Source: Hydractinia symbiolongicarpus (Eukaryota > Cnidaria > Hydrozoa > Anthoathecata > Hydractiniidae). From it: 64,000 nt of DNA. Position 1 is the first letter of the stretch. Every line of letters begins with the position of its first letter. Below are positions 24,127 through 37,400 of the stretch, one piece after another. The stretch lies in contig NC_079877.1 in the NCBI RefSeq assembly GCF_029227915.1, positions 20,921,851 through 20,985,850 of the forward strand, written 5' to 3'. The position numbers and the translations under genes were made by a program. Below the pieces are notes generated by a model. It did not search any database. It worked only from the letters and a program-made list of their open reading frames with translations, and was not told the origin of the DNA.

Positions 24127-25217
24127 GCCCTGTTCTTATATCACCTTCAACTACGGGCATAGCCTTCTAAAATCTGTAACATGGCCCTTTGCCGCCTAAT
24201 AAAGGCTTTACTCGTAAATTACGCAGTTTCTCGAGCCTGCGCATGGTATCATTGGTCTAGTCTTTTCAGTCTCAATGGACTACAACGTCCCAAGTTGTTT
24301 TCCTTGGCGCCCTCTCCTTATATCACAGTCAACTACGCGCATAGCTTTCTAAAAGCTGTAATATGGCCTTTTGCGGCGCAATTACGGCCTTACTCGTAAA
24401 TCACGTGGTTCCACAAACCTGCGCATGGTATGATTGGTCTTGTCTTTTCACTCTCAATGGACTACAATGTCCCAAGTCGTTTTTCTTGGCGCCGTCTAAT
24501 TATACCACAGTCAACTACGTGCATAGCCTCCTAAAAGCCGTAATATGGCTTTTTGCGGCGTAATTAAGACCTTACTTGTAAACTACGTGGTTCCACGAGG
24601 CTGCACATGGCATCATTGGTTTAGTCCTTTCAGTCTCAATGGACTACAACGTCGCAAGTCGTGTTCCTTAGCGCCTTCTCCTTATACCACAGTCAACTAC
24701 GTGCATAGCCTTCTAAAAGCCGTAATAAGGCTTTTTGCAGCATAATTAAGGACTTACTCGCAAACTACGTGGCTCCACGTGTCCGCGCTAGTTGCCATTG
24801 GTGTATTCGTCGCAATCTCATTGGACTACCACGTGCCAAATTTTTTTCTTTGGGGCCATGACCTAATATCACCTTCAACTACGCGCATAGCCTTCTAAAA
24901 GCTGTAATATGCCCATTTGCCGCCCAATGAAGGCCTCACACGTATATCACGTAGTTCCACGAGCGTATGCATGGTATCATTGGTCTAGTCCTTTTATTCT
25001 CAATGGACTAAAACGTCCCAGTCTATTCCCTTAGCAGACTGTCCTTATATGACCTTCAACTACGCGCATAGCCTTCTAAAAGCTGTAATATGGCTTTTTG
25101 CGGCCTAATTACGGCCTTACTCGTAAATTACGTCCCTCCAAGAGCCTGAACATGGTATCATTGGTTTAGTCCTTTCAATCTCAATGGACTAAAACGTCCC
25201 AAGTCGTTTTCTTTGAA
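24127..25217 (+). repeat. 1091-bp (6-monomer) HOR, copy 1 of 3
   Basis: Landmarks at 24181, 24363 and 24545 repeat at +1091 and +2182. The left breakpoint is visible: before it the text is CCTTGGCGCCCTGTTC, whereas copies 2 and 3 are entered from TTTGAAGCCCTGTTC, so homology starts at the G before CCCTGTTC. I found no difference from copy 2 by eye. Confidence 0.92.
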
Positions 25218-26308
25218 GCCCTGTTCTTATATCACCTTCAACTACGGGCATAGCCTTCTAAAATCTGTAACATGGCCCTTTGCCGCCTAATAAAGGCTTT
25301 ACTCGTAAATTACGCAGTTTCTCGAGCCTGCGCATGGTATCATTGGTCTAGTCTTTTCAGTCTCAATGGACTACAACGTCCCAAGTTGTTTTCCTTGGCG
25401 CCCTCTCCTTATATCACAGTCAACTACGCGCATAGCTTTCTAAAAGCTGTAATATGGCCTTTTGCGGCGCAATTACGGCCTTACTCGTAAATCACGTGGT
25501 TCCACAAACCTGCGCATGGTATGATTGGTCTTGTCTTTTCACTCTCAATGGACTACAATGTCCCAAGTCGTTTTTCTTGGCGCCGTCTAATTATACCACA
25601 GTCAACTACGTGCATAGCCTCCTAAAAGCCGTAATATGGCTTTTTGCGGCGTAATTAAGACCTTACTTGTAAACTACGTGGTTCCACGAGGCTGCACATG
25701 GCATCATTGGTTTAGTCCTTTCAGTCTCAATGGACTACAACGTCGCAAGTCGTGTTCCTTAGCGCCTTCTCCTTATACCACAGTCAACTACGTGCATAGC
25801 CTTCTAAAAGCCGTAATAAGGCTTTTTGCAGCATAATTAAGGACTTACTCGCAAACTACGTGGCTCCACGTGTCCGCGCTAGTTGCCATTGGTGTATTCG
25901 TCGCAATCTCATTGGACTACCACGTGCCAAATTTTTTTCTTTGGGGCCATGACCTAATATCACCTTCAACTACGCGCATAGCCTTCTAAAAGCTGTAATA
26001 TGCCCATTTGCCGCCCAATGAAGGCCTCACACGTATATCACGTAGTTCCACGAGCGTATGCATGGTATCATTGGTCTAGTCCTTTTATTCTCAATGGACT
26101 AAAACGTCCCAGTCTATTCCCTTAGCAGACTGTCCTTATATGACCTTCAACTACGCGCATAGCCTTCTAAAAGCTGTAATATGGCTTTTTGCGGCCTAAT
26201 TACGGCCTTACTCGTAAATTACGTCCCTCCAAGAGCCTGAACATGGTATCATTGGTTTAGTCCTTTCAATCTCAATGGACTAAAACGTCCCAAGTCGTTT
26301 TCTTTGAA
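25218..26308 (+). repeat. 1091-bp (6-monomer) HOR, copy 2 of 3
   Basis: This is the middle copy, identical by eye to copy 1. It contains monomers starting at about 25272, 25454, 25636, 25818, 26000 and 26181. The fourth start is changed to AAGG and the fifth to ATGCCCATTTGCC. Near 26111 a base is missing in CGTCCCAGTC in all copies. Confidence 0.92.
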
Positions 26309-27399
26309 GCCCTGTTCTTATATCACCTTCAACTACGGGCATAGCCTTCTAAAATCTGTAACATGGCCCTTTGCCGCCTAATAAAGGCTTTACTCGTAAA
26401 TTACGCAGTTTCTCGAGCCTGCGCATGGTATCATTGGTCTAGTCTTTTCAGTCTCAATGGACTACAACGTCCCAAGTTGTTTTCCTTGGCGCCCTCTCCT
26501 TATATCACAGTCAACTACGCGCATAGCTTTCTAAAAGCTGTAATATGGCCTTTTGCGGCGCAATTACGGCCTTACTCGTAAATCACGTGGTTCCACAAAC
26601 CTGCGCATGGTATGATTGGTCTTGTCTTTTCACTCTCAATGGACTACAATGTCCCAAGTCGTTTTTCTTGGCGCCGTCTAATTATACCACAGTCAACTAC
26701 GTGCATAGCCTCCTAAAAGCCGTAATATGGCTTTTTGCGGCGTAATTAAGACCTTACTTGTAAACTACGTGGTTCCACGAGGCTGCACATGGCATCATTG
26801 GTTTAGTCCTTTCAGTCTCAATGGACTACAACGTCGCAAGTCGTGTTCCTTAGCGCCTTCTCCTTATACCACAGTCAACTACGTGCATAGCCTTCTAAAA
26901 GCCGTAATAAGGCTTTTTGCAGCATAATTAAGGACTTACTCGCAAACTACGTGGCTCCACGTGTCCGCGCTAGTTGCCATTGGTGTATTCGTCGCAATCT
27001 CATTGGACTACCACGTGCCAAATTTTTTTCTTTGGGGCCATGACCTAATATCACCTTCAACTACGCGCATAGCCTTCTAAAAGCTGTAATATGCCCATTT
27101 GCCGCCCAATGAAGGCCTCACACGTATATCACGTAGTTCCACGAGCGTATGCATGGTATCATTGGTCTAGTCCTTTTATTCTCAATGGACTAAAACGTCC
27201 CAGTCTATTCCCTTAGCAGACTGTCCTTATATGACCTTCAACTACGCGCATAGCCTTCTAAAAGCTGTAATATGGCTTTTTGCGGCCTAATTACGGCCTT
27301 ACTCGTAAATTACGTCCCTCCAAGAGCCTGAACATGGTATCATTGGTTTAGTCCTTTCAATCTCAATGGACTATAACGTCCCAAGTCGTTTTCTTTGAA
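26309..27399 (+). repeat. 1091-bp (6-monomer) HOR, copy 3 of 3
   Basis: This is the third copy. One difference was seen: GGACTATAACGTCC, with T at 27374, where the other copies have GGACTAAAACGTCC. It ends where TTTGAAGCC continues as ATGGCC instead of CTGTTC at 27401. Confidence 0.92.
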
Positions 27400-28546
27400 G
27401 CCATGGCCTTATATCACCGTCAACTACGTGCATAGCCTTCTAAAATCTGTAATATGGCCTTTTGCGGCTGAATTACGGCCTTACTCGCAAATCACGTGGT
27501 TCCACGAGCCTGCGCATGGTATCATTGGTTTAGTCCTTTCAGTCTCAATGGACTACAATGTCCCAAGTCGTTTTCTTTGGCGTCCTTTCCTTATACCACA
27601 GTCAACTACGTGCATAGCCTTCTAAAGGCCCTAATATGGTTTTTGCAGCCTAATTAAGGACTTACTCGTAAATAACGTGGCTTTACGAGTCCGCCCAAAA
27701 TTCCATTGGTGTAGTCCATGCAGTCTCAATGGACTACCACGTCCCAAGTCCTTTCCTTGGAGCCATGGCCTTATATCACCGTCAACTACGTGCATAGCTT
27801 TCTAAAAGCTGTAATATGGCCTTTTGCGGCCCAATTACCGCCTTACTCGTAAATCACGTGGTTCCACGAAACTGCGCATGGTATCATTGGTTTTGTCTTT
27901 TCACTCTCAATGGACTACAATGTGCCAACTCGATTTCCTTGGCGCCCTGTTCTTATATCACCTTCAACTACGGGCATAGCCTTCTAAAATCTGTAACATA
28001 GCCCTTTGCCGCCTAATAAAGGCTTTACTCGTAAATCACGCAGTTTCTCGAGCCTGCGCATGGTATCATTGGTCTAGTCTTTTCAGTCTCAATGGACTAC
28101 AACGTCCCAAGTCGTGTTCCTTAGCGCCTTCTCCTTATACCACAGTCAACTACGTGCATAGCCTTCTAAAAGCCGTAATAAGGCTTTTTGCAGCATAATT
28201 AAGGACTTACTCGCAAACTACGTGGCTCCACGTGTCCGCGCTAGTTGCCATTGGTGTATTCGTCGCAATCTCATTGGACTACCACGTGCCAAATTTTTTC
28301 TTTGGGGCCATGACCTAATATCACCTTCAACTACGCGCATAGCCTTCTAAAAGCTGTAATATGGCCTTTTGCGGCTGAATTACGGCCTTACTCGCAAATC
28401 ACGTGGTTCCACGAGCCTGCGCATGGTATCATTGGTTTAGTCCTTTCAGTCTCAATGGACTACAATGTCCCAAGTCGTTTTCCTTGGCGCCCTTTCCTTA
28501 TACCACAGTCAACTACGTGCATAGCATTCTAAAAGCGGTAATATGG

Positions 28547-29026
28547 CTTTTTGCGGCATAATCAAAGCTTTACTTGGAAACTACGTGGCCCAACGTGTCG
28601 GCGCAAGTTGCCATTGGTGTATTCGTCGCAATCTCATTGGACTACCACGTGCCAAGTTTTTCACCTTGGGGCCATGACCTAATATCACCTTCAACTACGC
28701 GCATAGCCTTCTAAGGGCCGTAATATGGCTTTTTGCGCCTAATTAAAGCCTTACTCGTAAACTACGTGGCTCCACGTGTCTGCGCAAGATCCCATTGGTG
28801 TAGTCCTAGCAGTCTCAATAGACTACCACGTCCCAAATTCTTTTCCTTGGAGCCATGGCCTTATATCACCGTCAACTACGTGCATAACCTTCTAAAATCT
28901 GTAATATGGCCTTTTGCGGTCAAATTAAGGCCTTACTCGTAAATTACGTAGTTCCACTAGGCTGCGCATGGTATCATTGGTCTAGTCCTTTCAGTCTCAA
29001 TGGAGTAAAATGTGCCAAGTCGTTTT
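28547..29026 (+). repeat. Return of the window-start sequence before U3
   Basis: This repeats positions 1-480 at offset 28546, and the match runs on into U3 to about 30361. The spacing of 28.5 kb is therefore the distance between two occurrences of the same A-domain entry point. The monomer starting at 28725 shows the same missing G as the one at 179. Confidence 0.87.
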
Positions 29027-31869
29027 CCTTTGCGCCCTGTCCTTATATCACCTTCAACTACGCGCATAGCTTTCTAAAAGCTGTAACATGGTCTTTTACC
29101 GAATAATAAAGGCTTTACACTTAAATCACGTGGTTCCACAAGCCTGCCCATGGTACTATTGGTCTAGTCCTTTCATTCTCAATGGACTACAACGTCCCAA
29201 GTCGTTCTCCTTGGAGCCATTACGTTATATCTTCGTCAACTACGTGTATAGCCTTCTATAATCCGTAATATGGCCTTTTGCGGCCTAATTAAAGCCTTAC
29301 TCGTAAATTACGTGGCTCCACGTGTCCGCGCAAGATCCCTTTGGTGTAGTCCTTGCAGTCTCAAAGGAGTACCACGTCCCAAGTTCTATTCCTTGGTGCG
29401 ATGACCTAATATCACCTTCAGCTACGTGCATAGCCTTTAAAAGCTGTAATATGGCCTTTTGCCGCCCGATAAAGGTTTTACACGTAAATCACGTAGTTCC
29501 ACGAGCGTATGCATGGTATCATTGGTCTAGTCTGTTTAGTCTCAATGGACTAAAACGTCCCAAGTCTATTCCCTTGAAGCCATGGCCTTATATCACCGTC
29601 AACTACGTGCATAGCCTTCTAAAATCTGTAATATGGCTTTTTGCGGCCTAATTAAGGCCTTACTCGTAAATTACGTAGTTCCACGAGACTGTGCATGGTA
29701 TCATTGTTCTAGTCCTTTCAGTCTCAATGGAGTACAATATGCCAAGTCACTTTCCTTGGCAGCCTGTCCTTATATCACCTTCAACTACGCGCATAGCCTT
29801 CTAAAAGCTGTAACATGGCCTTTTGCCGATAATAAAGGCTTTACACGTAAATCACGTAGTTCCACGAGCCTGCGCATGTTATCATTGGTCCAGCCCTTTC
29901 ATTCTCAATGGACTGCAACGTGCCAAGTCGTTTTCTTTTGCTCCATGGCTTTATATCACACTCAACTACGCAAATAGCCTTCTAAAATCTGTAATATGGC
30001 TTTTTGCGGCCTAATTAAGGCCTTACACGTAAATTACGTAGTTCCACGAGACTGCGCATGGTATCATTGTTCTAGTCCTTTCAGTCTCAATGGAGTACAA
30101 TATGCCAAGTCATTTTCTTTGGAGCCATGGCCTTATATCATCTTCAACTACGCGCGTAGCCTTCTAAAAGCTGTAACATGGTTTTTTGCGGAGTATTTAA
30201 GGCCCTTCGGTTATATTGCGTGTTTCCACGTGTCCGCAAAGGTCGCCATGCGTATACTCCTTGCAGTCTCAATGGACTACAACTGCCGATGTTGCTTTCT
30301 ATGGCGCCATGGCCTTACAGCAACGTCAATTACGCGCATAGCCTTCTAAAATCTGTAACATGGCCTTTTGCCGCCTATCAAAGGCTTTACACGTAAATCA
30401 CGTGGTTCCACGAGCCTGCATATGGTATCATTGGTCTAGTCTTCTCAGTTTCAATGGAGTACAGTGTGCCAAGTCGATTTCCTAGGCGCCCTGTCCTTAT
30501 ATCACTGTCAACTACGTGCAGAGGCATAATTAAGGCCTTACTCGTAAATTACTTAGTTCCACGAGGCTGCGCATGGTATCATTGTTCTAGTCCTTTCAGT
30601 CTCAATGGAGTACAATGTACCAAGTCCTTCTCCTTGGCGCCCTGTCCTTATATCACCTTCAACTACGCGCATAGCCTTCTAAAAGCTGTAACATGGCCTT
30701 TTACGGAATAATTGAGGCCCTTTGCTTATATTGCGTGGTTCCATTTGTCCTCACAGGTCGCCATGGGTAAAGTCCTAGCAGTCTCAATGAACTACAACTT
30801 CCCATGTTGCTTTCTATGGCGCCATGGCCTTATAGCAACGTCAATTACGCGCATAGCCTTCTAAAGGCTGTAATATGGCCTTTTGACGCCTAATTAAGGC
30901 CTTACTCGTAAATTACGTACTTCCACGAGACTGCATATGGTATCATTGGTCTAGTCTTCTTAGTTTCAATGGAGTACAGTGTGCCAAGTCGATTTCCTAG
31001 GCGCCCTGTCCTTATATCACTGTCAACTACGTGCAGAGGCATAATTAAGGCCTTACTCGTAAATTACGTGCTTCCACGTGTCAGCGAAAGTTGCTATTGG
31101 TGTAGTCCTTGCAGTCTCAACAGACTACCACATCCTAAGTTCTTTTCCCTTGGGCCATGACCTAATATCACCTTCAACTACGTGCATAGCCTTCTAAAAC
31201 TGTTAAATGGCGTTTTGCCGCATAATAAAAGCCTTACACGTAAATCACGTGGTTCCACGATCCTGCATATGGTATCACTGGTCTAGTCCTTTCAGTTTCA
31301 ATGGAGTACAATGTGCCAAGTCCTTTTCCTTGCCGCCCTGTCCTTATATCACAGTCAACTACGTGCATAGCCTTCTAAAAGCCGTAATATGGCTTTTTGA
31401 GCCATAATTAAGGCCTTACTCGTAAACTACGTGGTTCCACGTGTCCGGGCAAGTTATCTACTGGTGTAGTACTTGCTGTTTCAATGGACTTACACGTCCC
31501 AAATTATTTTCCTTTGGGTCAACACCTAATATCACCTTAACTACGTGCATAGTCTTTTAAAGGCTGTAATGTGGCTTTTTGCCGCCTAATAAAGGCCTCA
31601 CACGTAAATCACGTAGTTCCACAAGGTTGTACATGGCATTATTGGTCTAGTCCATTCAGTCTCAATGGAGTAAAATGTGCCAAGTCGTTTTCCTTGGCGC
31701 CCTGTCCTTATATGACCTTCAACTGCGCGCATAGCCTTCTAAAAGCTGTAACATGGCCTTTTGCCGATAATAAAGGCTTTACACGTAAATCACGTAGTTC
31801 CACGAGCCTGCGCATGTTATCATTGGTCTAGCCCTTTCATTCTCAATGGACTGCAACGTGCCAAGTCGT

Positions 31870-34460
31870 TTTCCTTGGCGCCCTTTCCTTATATCACAGT
31901 CAACTACGTGCATAGCCTTCTAAAGGCCATAGTATGGCTTTTTGCGGCCTAATTAAGGCCTCACTCGTAAATTCCGTGGCTCCACGTGTCCGCCCAAGAT
32001 TCCATTGGTGTAGTCCTTGCAGCCTCAATGGAATACCATGTCCCAAGTTCTTTTCCTTGGAGCCATGGCTGTATACCACCGTCCACTACGTGCATAGCCT
32101 TCTAAAATCTGTAATATGACCTTTTGCGGCCAAATTAAGGCCTTACACGTATATCACGTAGTTCCAGGAGCCTGTGTATGGTATCATTGGTTTTGTCCTT
32201 TCAGTCTCAATGGACTAGAACGTCCCAAGTCGTTTTCCTTGGCGGCCTCTCCTTATATCACAGTCAACTACGTGCGTAGCCTTCTAAAAGCCGTAATATG
32301 GCTTTTTGAGGCATAATTAAAGCCTTACTCGTAAACTACGTGGTTCCACGTGTCCGCGCAAGTTGCTACTGGTGTAGTACTTGCTGTTTCAATGGACTAC
32401 AACGTCCTAAGTTCTTTTCCTTGGGGCCATCACCTAATATCACCTCAACTACGTGCATAGTCTTTTAAAGGCTGTAATGTGGCTTTTTGCCGCCTAATAA
32501 AGGCCTTACACGTACATCAAGTAGTTCCACGAGCCTGCTATGGTATCATTGGTCGAGTCCTTTCAGTTTCAATGGAGTACAATGTGCCAAGTCGTTTTCC
32601 TTGGCGCCTTCTCCTTATATCACCTTCAACTACGCGCATAGCCTTCTAAAATCTGTAACATGGCCTTTTGTCGCACTATATAGGCCTTACACGTAAATCA
32701 CGTGGTTCCACGAGCCTTCGCATGGTAGCATTGGTTTAGTCCTTTCAGTCTCTTAAGACTACAACGTCCCAATTCGTTTTCCTTGGCGCCCTCTCCTTAT
32801 ATCACAGTCAACTACGTGCATAGCCTTCTAAAAGCCGTAATATGGCTTTTTGCGGCCTAATTAAGGCCTTACTCGTAAATTACGTGGCTCCAGGAGTCTG
32901 CGCATGGTATCATTGGTTTCGTCCTTTCAGTCACAATCGAGTACAATGTGCCAAGTCGTTTTCCATGTCACCCTGTCCTTATATCACCTTCAACTACGCG
33001 CATAGCCTTCTAAAGGCCGTAATATGGCTTTTTGCGGCCTAATTAAGGCCTTACTCGTAAATTACGTGACTCCAGGTGTCTGCGCATGGTATCATTGGTT
33101 TCGTCCTTTCAGTCACAATCGAGTACAATGTGCCAAGTCGTTTTCCATGTCACCCTGTCCTTATATCACCTTCAACTACGCGCATAGCCTTCTAAAGGCC
33201 GTAATATGGCTTTTTGCGGCCTAATTAAGGCCTTACTCGTAAATTACGTGACTCCACATGTCCGCCCAAGATTCCATTGGTGTAGTCCTTGCAATCTCAA
33301 TGGACTACCACATCCCTAGTTTTTTTCCTTGGGTCCATGACCTAATATCACCTTTAACTACGCGCAAGCCTTCTAAAAGCTGTAATATGGCCTGTTGCCG
33401 CCCAATAAAGGTATTACACGTATATCACGTAGTTCCAGGAGCCTATACATGGTATCATTGGTTTCGTCCTTTCAGTCTCAATGGACTACAACGTCCGAAG
33501 TCGTTTTCCTTGGCGGCCTCTCCTTATATAACAGTCAACTACGTGCGTAGCCTTCTGAAAGCCGTAATATGGCTTTTTGCGTCATATTTAAAGCGTTACT
33601 CGTAAACTACGTGGCTCCACGTGTCTGCGCAAGATCCCATTGGTGTAGTCCTTGCAGTCTCAATGGAGTACCACGTCCCAAGTTCTTTTCCTTGTGGCCA
33701 TGACCTAATATCACCTTAAGCTAGGCGCATAGCCTTTAAAAGCTGTAATATGGCCATTTGCAGCCCGATAAAGGTTTTACACGTAAATCACGTAGTTCCA
33801 CGAGCGTATGCATGGTATCATTGGTCTAGTCCTTTTAGTCTCAATGGACTAAAACGTCCCAAGTCAATTCCCTTGGATCCATGGCCTTATATCACCGTCA
33901 ACTACGCGCATAGCCTTCTAAAAGCTGTAACATGGCCTTTTGCCGCCTAATAAAGGCGTTACACGTAAATAACGTAGCTCCACGAGCCTGCGCATGGTAT
34001 CATTGGTCTAGCCCTTTCAGTTTTAATGGACTGCAATGTGCCAAGCCGTTTTCCTTTGCTCCATGGCCTTATATCACCGTCAACTACGCTCATAGCCTTC
34101 TAAAGGCTGTAATATGGCCTTTTGTCGCGCAGTAAAGGCCTTACATCTAAAAAACGTGGTTCCACGAGCCTGCGCATTGTATCATTGGATTAGTCCTTTC
34201 AGTCTCAATGGACTACAACGTCCCAAGTCATTTTCCTTGTAGCCATGGCCTTATATCACCGTCAAATACGCGCACGGATTTCTAAAATCTGTAATATGAC
34301 CTTTTGCGGACGAGTTAAGGCCTTACTCCTAAAGTACGTGGCTCCACGTGTCTGTTAGAGTTGCCATTGGTGTAGTTCTTGTAGTCTCAATGCACTACAA
34401 CGTTCCATGCTGTATTCCTTTGCGCCATGACCTAATATCACCTCCAACTACGCGCATAGC
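31870..34460 (+). repeat. D-type segment in U3
   Basis: Monomers at 31934, 32116, 32487, 32842, 33024, 33258, 33750 and 33932 match 41515, 41697, 42068, 42423, 42605, 42839, 43331 and 43513 at a constant offset of 9581. This is the single-copy counterpart of the segment that is duplicated as D1/D2 in U4. Confidence 0.85.
32842..33023 (+). repeat. Monomer doublet with GTCACAATCGAGTAC, member 1
   Basis: Two adjacent monomers (32842-33023 and 33024-33205) are almost identical to each other; the first has GGCTCCAGGAGTC and the second GACTCCAGGTGTC. Adjacent monomers elsewhere are much less alike. The doublet is also at 42423/42605 and 45148/45330, while 54905 has a single version. This fits a recent one-monomer duplication that predates the D duplication. 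Confidence 0.8.
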
Positions 34461-37400
34461 CTTCTAAAATCTGTAACATGGCCTTTTGTCGCGCAATATA
34501 GGCCTTACACGTAAATCACGTGGTTCCACGAGTCTTCGCATGGTAGCATTGGTTTAGTCCTTTCAGTCTCATAAGACTACAACGTCTCAATTCGTTTTCC
34601 TTGGCGCCCTCTCCTTATATCACAGTCAACTACGTGCATAGCCTTCTAAAAGCCGTAATATGGCTTTTTGCGGCCTAATTAAGGCCTTACTCGTAAATTA
34701 CGTGACTCCACATGTCCGCCCAAGATTCCATTGGTGTAGTCCTTGCAATCTCAATGGACTACCCCGTCCCTAGTTTTTTTCCTTGGGTCCATGACCTAAT
34801 ATCACCATTAACTACGCGCAAGTCTTCTAAAAGCTGTAATATGGCCTGTTGCCGCCCAATAAAGGCCTTACACGTATATCACGTAGTTCCAGGAGCCTGT
34901 ACATGGTATCATTGGTTTTGTCCTTTCAGTCTCAATGGACTACAACGTCCTAAGTCTTTTTCCTTACCGGCCTCTCCTTATATCACAGTCAACAACGTGC
35001 GTAGCCTTCTAAAAGCCGTAATATGGTTTTTCGCGGCATAATTAAAGCCTTACTCGTAAACTACGTGGCTCCACGTGTCTGCGCAAAATCCCATTGGTGT
35101 AGTCCTGGCAGTCTCAATAGACTACCACGTCCCAAATTCTTTTCCTTGGAGCCATGGCCTTATATCACCGTCAACTACGTGCATAACCTTCTAAAATCTG
35201 TAATATGGCTTTTTGCGGCCAAATTAAGGCCTTACTCGTAAATTGCGTAGTTCCACTAAGCTGCGCATGGTATCATTGGTCTAGTCCTTTCAGTCTCCAT
35301 GGAGTACAATGTGACAAGTCATTTTCCTTAGCGGCCTCTCCTTATATCAAAGTCAACAACGTGCGTAGCCTTCTAAAAGCCGTAATATGGTTTTTTGCGG
35401 CATAATTAAAGCCTTACTCGTAAACTACGTGGTTCCACGTGTCTGCAGTAGTTGCCATTGGTGCCGTAGTCGCAGTCTCAATGGACTACCACGTCCCACG
35501 TTTTTTTCCTTGGGGCCATGACCTAATATCACCATTAACTACGCGCATAGCCTTCTAAAAGCTGTAATATGGCCTGTTGCCGCCCGATAAAGGTTTTACA
35601 CGTAAATCACGTAGTTCCACGAGCGTATGCATGGTATCACTGGTCTAGTCTGTTTAGTCTCAATGGACTAAAACGTCCCAAGTCTATTCCCTTGAAGCCA
35701 TGGCTTTATATCACCGTCAACTACGTGCATAGCCTTCTAAAATCTGTAATATGGTTTTGTGCGGCCTAATTAATGCCTTACACGTATATCACGTAGTTCC
35801 AGGAGCCTGTACATGGTATCATTGGTTTCGTCCTTTCAGTCTCAATGGACTACAACGTCCCAAGTCTTTTTCCTTACCGGCCTCTCCTTATATCACAGTC
35901 AACAACGTGCGTAGCCTTCTAAAAGCCGTAATATAGTTTTTTGCGGCATAATTAAAGCCTTACTCGTAAACTACGTGGCTCCACGTGTCTGCGCAAAATC
36001 CCATTGGTGTTGTCCTGGCAGTCTCAATAGACTACCACGTCCCAAATTCTTTTCCTTGGAGCCATGGCCTTATATCACCGTCAACTACGTGCATAACCTT
36101 CTAAAATCTGTAATATGGCTTTTTGCGGCCAAATTAAGGCCTTACTCGTAAATTGCGTAGTTCCACTAAGCTGCGCATGGTATCATTGGTCTAGTCCTTT
36201 CAGTCTCCATGGAGTACAATGTGACAAGTCATTTTCCTTAGCGGCCTCTCCTTATATCACAGTCAACAACGTGCGTAGCCTTCTAAAAGCCGTAATATGG
36301 TTTTTTGCGGCATAATTAAAGCCTTACTCGTAAACTACATGGTTCCACGAGCCTGCGCATGGTATCATTGGTTTAGTCCTTTCAGTCTCAATGGACTACA
36401 ATGTCCCAAGTCTTTTTCCTTACCGGCCTCTCCTTATATCACAGTCAACAACGTGCGTAGCCTTCTAAAAGCCGTAATATGGTTTTTTGCGGCATAATTA
36501 AAGCCTTACTCGTAAACTACGTGGCTCCACGTGTCTGCGCAACATCTCATTGGTGTAGTCCTGGCAGTCTCAATAGACTACCACGTCCCAAATTCTTTTC
36601 CTTGGAGCCATGGCCTTATATCACCGTCAACTACGTGCATAACCTTCTAAAATCTGTAATATGGCTTTTTGCGGCCAAATTAAGGCCTTACTCGTAAATT
36701 GCGTAGTTCCACTAAGCTGCGCATGGTATCATTGGTCTAGTCCTTTCAGTCTCCATGGAGTACAATGTGACAAGTCATTTTCCTTGGCGCCTTCTCCTTA
36801 TATCACAGTCAACTACGTGCATAGCCTTCTAAAGGCCGTAATATGGCTTTTTGCGGCGTAATTAAGGCCTTACTCGTAAATTACGTGGTTCCACGTGTCC
36901 GCAGTAGTTGCCATTGGTGCCGTAGTCGCAGTCTCAATGGACTACCACGTCCCACGTTTTTTTCCTTGGGGCCATGACCTAATATCACCTTCAACAACGC
37001 GAATAGCCTTCTAAAAGCTGTAATATGGCCTGTTGCCGCCCAATAAAGGCCTTACACGTATATCACGTAGTTCCAGGAGCCTGTACATGGTATCATTGGT
37101 TTCGTCCTTTCAGTCTCAATGGACTACAACGTCCCAAGTCTTTTTCCTTAGCGGCCTCTCCTTATATCACAGTCAACAACGTGCGTAGCCTTCTAAAAGC
37201 CGTAATATGGTTTTTTGCGGCATAATTAAAGCCTTACTCGTAAACTACGTGGCTCCACGTGTCTGCGCAAAATCCCATTGGTGTGGTCCTGGCAGTCTCA
37301 ATAGACTACCACGTCCCAAATTCTTTTCCTTGGAGCCATGGCCTTATATCACCGTCAACTACGTGCATAACCTTCTAAAATCTGTAATATGGCTTTTTGC

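Larger units (their letters stand above)
23817..28546 (+). repeat. Domain B1: second monomer group
   Basis: From about 23817 the array changes to monomers with TACCACAGTCAACTACG, GTCTTTTCACTCTCAATGG, GCAGTTTCTCGAGCC and GGCTTTTTGCAGCATAATT. These are absent from U1 and U2 and return at 50.7-64 kb. The core is a triplicated 1091-bp unit. After 27400 there are single variants of the same group, then a return at 28547 to the sequence of window base 1. Confidence 0.82.

Noticed and set aside
23817-28546. Domain B1 as an inserted transposable element
   Set aside because: It is made of the same 182-bp monomers in the same phase and orientation. There are no terminal repeats, no coding frames and no target-site duplication.
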